From CAZSDP01 sp964605665 (GTDB lineage Bacteria > Planctomycetota > UBA8108 > UBA1146), in contig CAZSDP010000019.1 in the NCBI GenBank assembly GCA_964605665.1, forward strand, positions 22,210 to 86,209: a DNA stretch of 64,000 nucleotides, given 5' to 3'. Shown piece by piece: positions 26,996-37,000 of this stretch (positions within the stretch are counted from its first letter, which is position 1; the number at the start of each line of letters is the position of its first letter). The notes under the pieces were generated by a model, which worked only from the letters and a program-made list of their open reading frames with translations, did not search any database and was not told the DNA's origin. The position numbers were made by a program, and so were the translations under genes.

Positions 26996-27958
26996 TCAAA
27001 GGCGCATCAATTCCATCTCCGCGGGAGTGAACTCGAGTGTCCGAAGATATGCATCGACAAACTTCGTCCCTTTTCGCGGCTTGATGCGGTGAATCTGCGG
27101 CAACATCTCTTCTGCTTCTGAGACAGAATCGAACGGTCCCACGAACACTGCCAACTGCCCCCCGAGAATCGTGGGGTGGACTCGTCCCTCACCAAATCCA
27201 AAGTCCTCGACGTATCGAACCAGCTCCTCCACTCCCTTGACATACATCGGATTGTCAGGGCTCCCCAGTTGCGAAGCCACGATGATCACCGACAGACGAG
27301 TGGGGCCACCGGCCAACCGATGAACCGTCTCTTCGCCAGATGCTTGACTCCCCTGCCCAGAATTGACCACATTTCGAATCTCAGGCTGGGAGCCTCCTGG
27401 TCCATGCAAGAGTGGAGTCGAGGACCAACTGGGGGAATCTGCTGGCCCCCCAAATGTTGAGAGCCGTTCTTGCTCCTTCTCCGCTTGCGAAATCCCCATC
27501 TGGAAGCTGAGCCAACCGAGGAGAATCACTCCCAGACCTGCGATGACGAGAACGGGTGGCTTCATGCCGATCGTCTGGTCCCACCATCCCGCCTCCCCTC
27601 GAAGGGTCGGCTCGACGTCATCTAAGCCAGAACTCAATTCGGAAGGCAAAGGGGCCAATCGCCGCGAGGAGCGAGGCGACGGCGTCACATCGATCCGAGG
27701 TTTGCCTGACGCTTGAGGAGCTGGCGTGGAACTTCCCGTCACTCGATTGGGCATATCTTCAGACGACGCTGGATCGATCCCCTGGAGACGAGATGACCCC
27801 AACTGCCCTTCGCCGGTCCCCAAAGGATCCTCGGCTCCATCGACAACAGATCGGTCTTCAGCAGAATCGTGAATGATCGTTGATTCGTGTAGTTCGGCGG
27901 ATTCACCGGGATCCCGCAGGATCTCGAACAAACTCACCTCCCCGCGACGACGCTTCAT
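26996..27958 (-). CDS. Single-pass membrane protein with SPOR-like C-terminal domain
   Basis: 320 residues. Residues 1-140 are acidic and Ser/Pro-rich, probably disordered and cytoplasmic; one membrane helix (about 145-168, VLVIAGLGVILLGWLSFQMG) follows; then a periplasmic linker and a compact domain (about 225-318) with LSVIIVASQLGSPDN and GGQLAVFVGPFDSVSEAEEMLPQI, the pattern of SPOR domains that bind denuded peptidoglycan at division sites. Similarity was judged by eye only. Twenty-five bases upstream of the DUF89 gene. Confidence 0.7.
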   Translation of the reverse strand: MKRRRGEVSLFEILRDPGESAELHESTIIHDSAEDRSVVDGAEDPLGTGEGQLGSSRLQGIDPASSEDMPNRVTGSSTPAPQASGKPRIDVTPSPRSSRRLAPLPSELSSGLDDVEPTLRGEAGWWDQTIGMKPPVLVIAGLGVILLGWLSFQMGISQAEKEQERLSTFGGPADSPSWSSTPLLHGPGGSQPEIRNVVNSGQGSQASGEETVHRLAGGPTRLSVIIVASQLGSPDNPMYVKGVEELVRYVEDFGFGEGRVHPTILGGQLAVFVGPFDSVSEAEEMLPQIHRIKPRKGTKFVDAYLRTLEFTPAEMELMRL

Positions 27959-28467
27959 CTATGGGATCCCCTTCCCCCGGGCGGTTCGCAGCGTGTCCAT
28001 CGAGCAAAACGGCAAAGATCGACCACTCTATCGCAAGATATGATCGACTTGAGGGCGGAACCCTCCGAATCCGTGACGATCACAAAGGGCCACAATTGGA
28101 GCCGTGGCCCTTTATCGCCCCCTTGAGTCGGGAGCGCTGGAGATCTTACCAGCCCCCACATTCCCAGTCTCCATTTGCCCACTCCAAATACCTTCTTAGG
28201 GGCTGGAGTATGACAGCACCGAGGTCACGGAATTCAGATTCGAGACTCTCACGACTGGGCTGAGCGCGCTCGGGAGCACCACGCTCAAGGGACCGAGGAC
28301 ACAGATTGTGGGACAGATCATCCCCGCTTCATCACGGAGTCTAAGAGAGGGTCTCGGATGCGTCAAGGAAGGGAACGCACCACCTTCTTATTCGCTCGAA
28401 ACTTGACGACATCTGATTCTGATCTCGGGAGGTTTCATCCTCGACCGATTGAGCTAGAGAGCTAGAA
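27959..28467. other. Long intergenic region with a strong hairpin
   Basis: Between divergent genes. The stem AAAGGGCCAC/GTGGCCCTTT (28084-28093 with 28104-28113) is 10 perfect pairs with a 10-base loop and works on both strands; flanking T-runs are short, so terminator, structured leader or operator are all open. No protein-coding frame with a credible start was found here. The promoters for the SPOR-like gene and perhaps for an unknown RNA should lie here. Confidence 0.4.
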
Positions 28468-28752
28468 TCAACGCACGAAGCGGTGGATCGAGAGATCCAC
28501 CAATTCAGAGTCGTAGGCAGGAAGCGGCTGCGAATCGAGATCGAAGCGATTCGGCCAGCGCTCCCCTGGGGTCGGGTTGCGTTCAATCGATTCCAGAGGC
28601 GCTGACTCACCGCGGTGGGCCGCTTCCTACTTCTGCTCTGGCAGCATCCTGAAGCGACACGACTCTACTGACTGCAGACCTCTTCCCAGTTCGGGGCCTT
28701 CAAACCCGATCTCGACGTGAAAGGCAGGCCCTACGTTTGTCTCCATCGACAC
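28468..28752 (-). pseudogene. Possible decayed gene with an in-frame TAG
   Basis: Reading leftward, GTG at 28752 or ATG at 28746 opens a frame (METNVGPAFHVEIGFEGP...) that ends at TAG (28629-28627). The same frame then runs 52 more codons to TGA (28470-28468), ending WPNRFDLDSQPLPAYDSELV and then DLSIHRFVR. Both halves have coding-like composition with C/G-rich third positions, and together give about 94 residues with one stop in the middle. Upstream the frame meets TGA at 28785. No family is recognised. It could be a gene broken by one mutation, a readthrough product, or chance. Confidence 0.35.
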
Positions 28753-28820
28753 TCGCCCGTCGGAGCGCCCTTCCTCGAATCGTCACCCCACCGATACCCG
28801 CTGGGGTGATCTGTTCAAGA

Positions 28821-30023
28821 ATGAAGGTGCTGAGTCTTCCCATCTTCTGCTTGGTTCTGCTCGGCTCCACCGTATCTCTCGCATCGGAGAACAATCCAGG
28901 AGAACTGGAAATCGAGATGGTGGGCAAGTCTCTCCATGGCCGCCTGTCAGAGGGTCTTGATCTCGACTCAAAAGAGATCGTCCTTGAAGACCAACGACTT
29001 CCTCTCCGCGATGTCTTGCGTATTCGCTTTCGACAACCCGCTCCGGGTCAACGTTGGAACACCGCACTCCGACTCGCGGACGGAACACGCATTCACGGCA
29101 GTCTCAAAGAGTCGAGCGACCCCGACCACTTATCAGTCCAGTTGCCCTCTCTCTCCACGCCTCTTCGGGTGCCGTTAGAGTGGGTGCGAGAGGTCCGACG
29201 GGGTGTTCCCACCACTGGATCGACTCCAGCCACCACTGAGGATCGGATTGAAACGACTCGAAACGCTTCGATCACCGGGGTCATCGAGTCGATTGAAGTC
29301 TCCGGTGTCACCATCGAGGATGCTTCTCTCGGAACTCTCGAGGTACCTTGGGACCAGATTGAACGTGTCTTAGTAGCACCACTCGATCCGCCCCCCGAAC
29401 TCCCCGACACCTCCGTTCCTTGTTTTGTCGAAACAAGTGATGGTAGTCGATTTAGAGGTGCCTTGAAGGAGCTCTCCCGAACTCGATGTCAGTTGGAGAG
29501 TCTATTATTGGGAGCCATCACTCTCGAGGAGGAGCACTGCGTCGAACTGGAGGTTCTACTCAACCGCATCGCCTACCTCTCCGATCGAGAGCCGATTTCT
29601 GTTGAGGAGGGGATTCCATTCTCTGACTACTTCCCCTGGAAATACCAACGTGATCGAAATGTCCTGGGCGGTCCTCTTCGAATTGGTCGAGAGACGTTTC
29701 GAAAGGGTCTTGGAGTTCACTCGAAGAGCACTCTCAAGTTCTCGATTGAACCAGGGGACCTACTATTTCGAAGCATGATCGGGATTGACGTCGTCGGAAG
29801 GCCCGTCGACGACAATCCCCATGTCGGATCAGTTCTCTTCGTCGTGCTCCTCGACGGAGAAGAGGCGTGGAGATCAAAGGACGTCAGCTGGTCCGATCCT
29901 CCACGTCCGATCGAGATTCCTCTAGAGGGCCACCGAGAGCTCACTCTCGTCGTCGAGATGGGGCTGGGCCATCACGTTCTAGATCGCGCAAACTGGGCTG
30001 ACGCTCGAATCCTTCGCAAGTAA
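28821..30023 (+). CDS. Secreted NPCBM-domain protein
   Basis: About 400 residues from the ATG at 28821, which begins a clear signal peptide (MKVLSLPIFCLVLLGSTVSLAS); the frame is open to 28737, but that extension spoils the signal. The mature protein has three similar beta-rich segments with VPLEWV or VPWDQI steps (LRVPLEWVREVRRG, LEVPWDQIERVLV), then a C-terminal NPCBM carbohydrate-binding domain (about 265-400; FRKGLGVHSKSTLKFSIEPG ... VLLDGEEAWRS). NPCBM domains are typical of secreted glycan-binding proteins and abundant in planctomycetes. The substrate is unknown. Confidence 0.85.
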   Translation: MKVLSLPIFCLVLLGSTVSLASENNPGELEIEMVGKSLHGRLSEGLDLDSKEIVLEDQRLPLRDVLRIRFRQPAPGQRWNTALRLADGTRIHGSLKESSDPDHLSVQLPSLSTPLRVPLEWVREVRRGVPTTGSTPATTEDRIETTRNASITGVIESIEVSGVTIEDASLGTLEVPWDQIERVLVAPLDPPPELPDTSVPCFVETSDGSRFRGALKELSRTRCQLESLLLGAITLEEEHCVELEVLLNRIAYLSDREPISVEEGIPFSDYFPWKYQRDRNVLGGPLRIGRETFRKGLGVHSKSTLKFSIEPGDLLFRSMIGIDVVGRPVDDNPHVGSVLFVVLLDGEEAWRSKDVSWSDPPRPIEIPLEGHRELTLVVEMGLGHHVLDRANWADARILRK

Positions 30024-30183
30024 TCCATTCACTTGAAACGTCGTCATTTGTTGGAGATTTCTTCTCTGCGAGAATACCCGTAGCTGCCAGCTTACGTTCG
30101 AGCTTCGGGTCGATTCTGCCGCCATCGAGAGTACAGAAGACTCAGATACACCGATCACCGTCGATCACTCCACGCGACTACGC

Positions 30184-30217
30184 TGGAATTGGAGGAAACG
30201 GTGGAATTGGAGGAAAC
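30184..30217 (+). repeat. Tandem duplication of a ribosome-binding site
   Basis: The 16-base unit TGGAATTGGAGGAAAC occurs at 30184-30199 and again at 30202-30217, period 18. The second copy places GGAGG four bases before the TTG start of the next gene. Two consecutive strong Shine-Dalgarno sequences are thus present. The rest of the 30024-30183 gap shows nothing notable. Confidence 0.8.
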
Positions 30218-33200
30218 TTGGCAACCTCTCCGCATCGCAACCAGCACTGTCGTTCACCAAAGAAATCTAGAGGGATGCGATCGACTTTCGGTACCCCGCT
30301 TCTTTGCGCGTTGTTACTCGGGTCATTACTGATTCAGAACGAGTCGGACCTCTTCGGCGCACCGAGCGATGCAGCTGAAGCAGCCAACGCTGTCTGGGGA
30401 ACTGGCTGGAAAACAGGTCATGACGCCCTCGATTCTGCGTGGGAACTCCAGCGAGCGATCGAGAATTTCCCGGCAATTCCGGGTCTCAGCCGAGTCGATA
30501 CAAGAATCGTCGCAACCGAGATCGCATTGCGCCGATTTCATGATGTTGTCCTCGCCACTGGACTCCCCAAACGGGGAGTAGAAATCCTCGAAGAGTTTAT
30601 CGAGACCCCACTCCACCCCTCCGTCCAAAGCCAAGCCCAACATTTGCTCGCGATCTTCTACCACCTCTCGGGCGATTTCGAAGGAGCGCGGAGGGAATGG
30701 TCCAGTCTCGGTTTTCTACGTTCCTTTCAGTTGATCGGACCATTTGAAAATGAACGGGGATCTGGTTTTCGAGCCCAATATCCGCCCGAAACCGAAGTCG
30801 ATCTCGAGGCAGAGTATCCAGGGAAACGCGGATCGGTTTCGTGGCGTAGCTGGAACGAAATGGGAATTGCCGGTCAGATTGAACTTGGAGAATTGCTGAG
30901 GCCTTCGGAAGAATCACTCGCTTATCTGGTGAGTTGGATCGAGAGCCCGAAAGCCACCGACGCAGTCATCCGAGTCGGTTCAAGTGGAGCGTACCGAATA
31001 TGGATCGATGACGTCGAGGTCGCCACCGCCGATGTCGAACGTCCCCTTCGACTCGATCAAGATGCGATCCCGATCAGACTCCGACCGGGAGTGCAGCAGA
31101 TTCGAATTCTCAGCGGACAGCAAAAGGGCCGCTGGGCGATTCGCGTGCGCTTCACTGACGATGCGGGCGCACCCCTGGAAGACATCAAAGTCACGGAGCT
31201 GCCGCCGGGCGAGGGGCTGGTGGCCCCTCCAGCAGGATTCGATCCCCGACGTGAGTCTTCGCCTGATCTCGGAGCGAGAAGTCGCCTCTCACGTGCCGAA
31301 CCGACCGCTTGGCCACTCCACCTATCGGGGTGGATCGCAGCGGAGGTTCATGCTCATGATCTGACAGAACACCCCGATCGAGAGGCATATCGTGCGGCGA
31401 TCAGACTCGATCCCGACAATCCACATCTCCGCTATGCTCTTGCCGAGAGCTACCAACAAACGGTGGGACATGCAGCCGAGCGTGAAGAGAACCCTCGTAG
31501 ACAGGCGCTCGAAGAGACCCTTGACCTCGATCCGACATTCAACCGCGCTAGATTCGCATTGATCGAGTACTACCTGGACCGCTTCAACAATCTCACCAAA
31601 GCCTCTGAACTCTTCAAAAGCTGCTGGGAACATGATCCAGCAACCCGCGACATCGATCGGTCCCCGCAACTGCTCGAACTGGGACGCCGAATCCTCAGTC
31701 TCGACCTCGGGTCTGAAGCAGGACGCCCTCTCGAGATGATGCTGATCGATAGCTTGAAGGAGAAACAGGAATTAAGGGTCCCCGTGCGTTTGACCGCATA
31801 CAGGATGGCACAACAACGGGGAGAACTGAAGGAGGCCCAGGCGATCCTCGACGAAGGACTGGAGCTGTTTCCACTGCAGGATGAGCTGCTATTTGCGCGC
31901 GCAGAATTCGCAACAAGCCTTGGTGATCTCGAGACAACACGAAGTCTACTCAGTCGTCGAGTGGCCGCCCGTCCTCTACAGACCTCTGGCTGGGTTGCGC
32001 TGGCCGGATTTGAGCAGTCGGTCGATCGATTGGATTCTGCGCTCATCGCTCTGGACGAGGCGCTCAGAATCGCCCCCCAGTCGGAACGATACCTGGTTCA
32101 GCGAGGCCACCTGCTCCACTTGCTGGAGCGAGACACTGCCGCTCGTGACTCTTGGGCGCGAGCGCTTGAGCTCGAACCGAATCAACCAAAACTTCGAGCA
32201 CTCACTGAGTATCTCCAGTCGAGCTCTCCTGGAATCGAAGAAGAGTTTCGCATCGACATGTCGTCAAGAATCACCGCGGCCCTCAATTCCGCGGTCGAAG
32301 AGGAAGATCCTTATCACATCCTTCTGGAGAATCAGGCCTCTGACGTCCAAGAAGACGGAACCGCAGTTCGTTATCACCAGAAAGTGATGCGCGTACTGAC
32401 CGACGCGGGTATCCGGCAGTTGGACACTCACGTGGTTCCCTACGCCTACGGTGAACAGTGGGTCCGTATTCTGAAAGCACGTATTCATCGACCGGATGGC
32501 TCTTATGCCGATGCGAGAATCCGCAATCGCGATCCCGCGGTTCGCGAGGGTGAATACCCCGTGTGGAGTCGAGCCCTTGTCGACCTTCCGCCATTGACCA
32601 AAGGTGACGTCGTCGAGCTCGAGTACCTCGTTGAGGATCTTCGTCAGTCATTCTTCGGCGACTACTTCGGCGAAAAAGTTCTCTTCGGCGGCTATCTACC
32701 TCGGTCAGAAACTGTCTACACCGTGCGGTTTCCGAGTGAGCGTGTCCTCTATCGACGTACTCATCAGTTAGAGGAACCGCTCATAACAGAGACCGGCCAA
32801 AAGACCACCTGGCAGTGGCGTTCCACTGCAGAAAGCAAAGTCGAACCGGAACCTGCCGGCCCCCCCGTTGCTGAACTCGTCCCTCATGTCGAAATCTCGA
32901 GCTACAAGACTTGGGATGAGTTTGCGACCTGGTACCACCATCTGATTCGGAGGCAGTTCGAAGTCAGCCCGGAAATTCGCGCAAAGGTCGAAGAACTCAC
33001 TTCTAACACCGACGACAAAGCTGAACAGGTGCGCCGAATTTATGAATTTGTCGCAAATGAGATTCGATACATCGCTTGGGAGTTCGGCGTCCATGGCTTC
33101 CAGCCCTACAACGCAAGCACGATCTTCACTCGACGCTTTGGCGACTGTAAAGACAAGGCGACCCTGATTTGTACGATGCTGAGCGAACTCGACATCGATG

Positions 33201-34096
33201 CCTGGCCTGTGCTCATCAACGGGACTCGTCAAAGACCTCTCGAAGACCTCTCCCTACCGATGGTCAGTCACTTCAACCACTGCATCGCCTATGTACCTTC
33301 CATCGATGGTGGCCTCTTCATCGACGGAACAGCTGAGAATCATGGGATGAATGAACTCCCGATGATGGACTATGGTGCAGAAATCGTCGTGATCAAAGAC
33401 GACGGCGCGGAGCGGCATCAAATCCCCTGGAACACCCCTTCGCAATTCTCCATTTCGGAGCGCACGACCGTCGAGCTAGAAGTCGATGGAAGCGCCAAAA
33501 TTCAGCAAGAAGATGTCCTCGTCGGCGAATTCGCGGTTCTCTTCCGTGATCAATTCGAAATCTCGTCAAAGAGAGCGGAACAGATTGAGCGCGTCCTCGC
33601 TCGTCGCTATCCAGGGATCGAAGTTCAAAAGGTCGAAGTCTCCGACCTCAATGATCTCTCTCAACCTGTGACGCTCTCTCTTAAGCTTGCCGTTCCGAAG
33701 CTAGTGGAGCTCGGAAGCGCAGAAGTCGAACTTCCACCGATCCGCGATCTACTCTCCTCGCTCGAAGGCGTGGGCAATGCCGCCAGCCGCCCCAGCAGGA
33801 ACGAGTCAGTCTTGCTCGGTAATCCAAAGTCTGGATTTCTACGAGTCGAACTCCAATTGCCAGAGGGTTACGAGGTGAGCTCTCTACCCGAATCGTTAGA
33901 ACTTCGAAGCGACACCGCACAATGCGACTTCAAGTACTTTCAAGAAGGCGACAAGGTCGTGGTTGAGCGAACTTACCAGTTCCCCTCTCCTCGCGTTGAT
34001 CCGACTGACTACGCGAACTTCAAGAGAGTTGTCGACCAAATCGAGCAGTCGCTCGACGAACGCATCGTTCTACAGCCGAGCAAGGAGGTGAACTGA
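30218..34096 (+). CDS. Giant secreted TPR-DUF3857-transglutaminase protein
   Basis: 1292 residues. TTG start with ideal GGAGG spacing; a basic lead and hydrophobic GTPLLCALLLGSLL form a signal peptide (an internal ATG at 30275 gives a shorter one). Residues about 370-680 contain tetratricopeptide-like repeats (NPHLRYALAESYQQ, PQSERYLVQRGHLLHLLERD). DUF3857 follows (about 700-900). The transglutaminase-like core is complete: Cys in RRFGDCKDKATLI, His in HFNHCIAYV, Asp in GGLFIDGTAEN. Such proteins are exported and of unknown substrate. A near-perfect AAGGAGGTGAA at its end serves the next, paralogous gene, with TGATG overlap. Confidence 0.9.
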   Translation: MATSPHRNQHCRSPKKSRGMRSTFGTPLLCALLLGSLLIQNESDLFGAPSDAAEAANAVWGTGWKTGHDALDSAWELQRAIENFPAIPGLSRVDTRIVATEIALRRFHDVVLATGLPKRGVEILEEFIETPLHPSVQSQAQHLLAIFYHLSGDFEGARREWSSLGFLRSFQLIGPFENERGSGFRAQYPPETEVDLEAEYPGKRGSVSWRSWNEMGIAGQIELGELLRPSEESLAYLVSWIESPKATDAVIRVGSSGAYRIWIDDVEVATADVERPLRLDQDAIPIRLRPGVQQIRILSGQQKGRWAIRVRFTDDAGAPLEDIKVTELPPGEGLVAPPAGFDPRRESSPDLGARSRLSRAEPTAWPLHLSGWIAAEVHAHDLTEHPDREAYRAAIRLDPDNPHLRYALAESYQQTVGHAAEREENPRRQALEETLDLDPTFNRARFALIEYYLDRFNNLTKASELFKSCWEHDPATRDIDRSPQLLELGRRILSLDLGSEAGRPLEMMLIDSLKEKQELRVPVRLTAYRMAQQRGELKEAQAILDEGLELFPLQDELLFARAEFATSLGDLETTRSLLSRRVAARPLQTSGWVALAGFEQSVDRLDSALIALDEALRIAPQSERYLVQRGHLLHLLERDTAARDSWARALELEPNQPKLRALTEYLQSSSPGIEEEFRIDMSSRITAALNSAVEEEDPYHILLENQASDVQEDGTAVRYHQKVMRVLTDAGIRQLDTHVVPYAYGEQWVRILKARIHRPDGSYADARIRNRDPAVREGEYPVWSRALVDLPPLTKGDVVELEYLVEDLRQSFFGDYFGEKVLFGGYLPRSETVYTVRFPSERVLYRRTHQLEEPLITETGQKTTWQWRSTAESKVEPEPAGPPVAELVPHVEISSYKTWDEFATWYHHLIRRQFEVSPEIRAKVEELTSNTDDKAEQVRRIYEFVANEIRYIAWEFGVHGFQPYNASTIFTRRFGDCKDKATLICTMLSELDIDAWPVLINGTRQRPLEDLSLPMVSHFNHCIAYVPSIDGGLFIDGTAENHGMNELPMMDYGAEIVVIKDDGAERHQIPWNTPSQFSISERTTVELEVDGSAKIQQEDVLVGEFAVLFRDQFEISSKRAEQIERVLARRYPGIEVQKVEVSDLNDLSQPVTLSLKLAVPKLVELGSAEVELPPIRDLLSSLEGVGNAASRPSRNESVLLGNPKSGFLRVELQLPEGYEVSSLPESLELRSDTAQCDFKYFQEGDKVVVERTYQFPSPRVDPTDYANFKRVVDQIEQSLDERIVLQPSKEVN

Positions 34097-37000
34097 TGCG
34101 TTGGCACCAACTCCCCTCCTCGATCCCCTCCGTCACTTTGGGAATTGCTTTGGTATTCCTCCTCAGTTCGTTCACCGGTCAGGTCACCATGGCGACCGAC
34201 CTCGGAACCATCGTCGCCTCTGAGGCGGAGTGTCGCGAAGATCTTGAGACACTCCGAACATCCTGGTGGACCGAACTCAAGCGAGACCCCGATTCGGAGG
34301 TGGCTTTCGGAATCCTCACTCGCTGGAGTGAGAAACTCGCTGCTGCTCAACCAGGAGGGCCCACAGCCGATGAGTGGCGCGCCCTCGCCCAACACACAGA
34401 GAATGGTTGGAACCGCCGGAAAATGCTCCGGCGAGCGCTCTCCGTCGCCCGTGTACAGGAGTCACCCTGGTCTCCCCAAGACGTGGGGCTCGACCGCGGT
34501 GTGCTGAGAGATTGGGTCGGACTCGGTCCGATCGGGCAAAATTCAACGGCGGAGCTATACCGCTCAAATCCCGGCTGGGAAGCACCAGAGGAGAATCAAT
34601 CGGTCGCTGGAACTTTTGGAGACATCACTTGGCGATCTCTTCCCGTTGCACCACAGGAGCTCCAGCTCTTTCCGAGAAGGTTATCTTCCCGAATGGGAGC
34701 GGTCTCGATCTTACGAACTCGCTATTCACTCTCCTCGCCCACCACCGGATTCCTCGAAGTCACCGGATCGGGTTCCTTTCGAATCCGTCTCGACCGATCT
34801 GACCTGGTGACGATCGATCGAGCCGCTGCGCTTCACCCGAGAAGAGTCCTCATCCCGATTCGACAAGACGCAGGAATCCATACCGTGATGCTGATCTCCG
34901 ATGGGGTTTCCCTTCAAGCACGGCTGGTCGACCAGAACGGACGATCTGTCGACTTCACCCCCATCGATCCTTGGGACTCGCGAGCAGATACTGATTCGGA
35001 GCTTTTGACCGATCTACTTCCGCTCGGGTTTCCTGATCTTGGTTTGGAGCCAGTCGACGATCATGATCGTGCGGCACGCTGCTTTATCGCCGCCGCTGAA
35101 TCCGATCTCGCTTCCTTGGATCGACTTCTGCCAGAGACTCCCGATCCGGGAGACGGCGCCGTCGCGCTGGCTCTTGCCGCCGAAGCAGTCCTGAACCAGA
35201 TTCCGTGGCTCCCTAGTGAGCTGACCAAGAGTCGCTTGGATCGATTTCGAAAGACCGCCTTGGCCACCGATCCTCTCCTGGTGCCGGTTCGAATTGCCCA
35301 AGCGCGAACTTTGGCTGCCGAAGACCAGGTGCCAAACGCAATGCGAGAGTTGGACAGCCTTCTCGACATCGCCCCAGAGTCGATCAGTCTCTGGAGAACA
35401 CGGGAAACGATCGCCCGTCAGGAAGGATGGCAGCGAACTCGATCAGAAGCGCTCAATGCTCTCAGCCAGATCGCACCAGATCACCCTTCAGTTGTCAGAC
35501 TCCAGCGGGCCTCCGCTCAGAACCAAGGGCGCACCGATCTCGCTTTCGAACTCAGCATCCGTCTCTTCGAACTCGACCCGCGGCTCTCCAGTGGCTCTTC
35601 TCTCGCCCGCACCTATCTCGAACGAGGGAAGGTCGATGAGGCCTCTCGCGTCGTGACACGTCTCGAAAGGCTCGCCCCCCAATCGATTCAGATCTTGAGA
35701 CTTCGTTCGACCATCGCCCGACAACTTGGAATGGTCGACATCTACCGGGAAAACCTGCTCCCCCAATGGACCCGATGGCAACCGGATGATCCGGCTCCTT
35801 GGGATGATCTGGCAGTGATGGAACTCGAGGCTGGGAATCGAGAGAGAGCGCTGATCGCCCTCGAGAATGCAGCAGAACTCGATCCAGGTCGTGCAGGCCG
35901 CGCCGATCAAATCACCCACCTCAAAGCTGGGAGTCCACTTCCCGGAAACGGCCCTCCCCCAGTCTGGGAAGCAGAGTCGATCGATTTCGCAACGGTGATC
36001 GCAAACGCCCCTGAGGTCGGATTCTATCCCGGTGCAAATGCGGTCTTGCTCCTCGATCAAATGGTGAGCTTCGCCGACGACAAAAATGGACTCACTGAGA
36101 TGGTCCACCAAGTGATCCGACTCGAATCGCAAGAAGCGATCGAGTCTTATTCGACTCTGCCGACGAATGGACAGACCGTCACCGTCGCGGTGCACACCAC
36201 CGACGGAAGGGTTCTCGAGCCGACAGGTGGCTCTACGGCGGGTGGATACACCTTGCCCGGCCTTGAACCTGGAGCAGTGATCGAAGTCCGAACGGTCCGC
36301 CGTGAAGATCTCCCCGAATATCGCAATCTCGCTCTCGGGCCTTTTTACTTCCAGGATCCCGGATTCCAAACCGCTTTTCACCACACTGAATGGGTTGTCT
36401 CCTTACCCGAGGATTGGAACCCGGAAATCGTCTCTCGCGCCTCCGCTCCTTCGCCGCAAGAAGAACTGGTCGATCACCGGAAACGCCTCTCTTGGCGCGT
36501 CGACCGCTCTGCGCGACCAGAGCCCGAGTACTTGGCTCCACCCGCGGAACGAATCATTCCAAATGTCACCATCAGAGCTCCGCTCTCCTGGGACGTCGTC
36601 CTACCTCAGATCGCAGGAGAGGTGATTCGGGATGATCGAGTCACACCGACTCTGACCGCCGCCGCGGAAGAGATCACCGAGGGGATTCTCGGGACGATCG
36701 ACCGAGCCCGCGCGATCTACGCCGCGGTTTCGGAGCGGATCACTCAAGGTCGTGGCGGAACGAGCGCTACGGAGATTTGGCTCTCCCGCGAAGGCGATCG
36801 AGACCTCGTATTTACCGGTCTCCTCCGAGCAGCTGGAATTCCGTTCAACAAAGTTTGGGCCGGAGAATCTCCAGAACGGAATCCGTGGGCCGACTGGACA
36901 AGTCCACGAGAGTCTGACTTTCAGCGCCTCCTCACCGAACTCGAAGGTGAGGATGGAACGAGACAGTGGATCCACTTCCCGTTCCGGTTAGCACCATTTG

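Noticed and set aside
28341..28610. Minus-strand 89-codon frame
   Set aside because: Overlaps the more coding-like interrupted frame at 28468-28752 and has poorer composition.
35488..36384. Minus-strand 298-codon frame
   Set aside because: Mirror of the second DUF3857 gene; composition follows its codons and no domain is seen.
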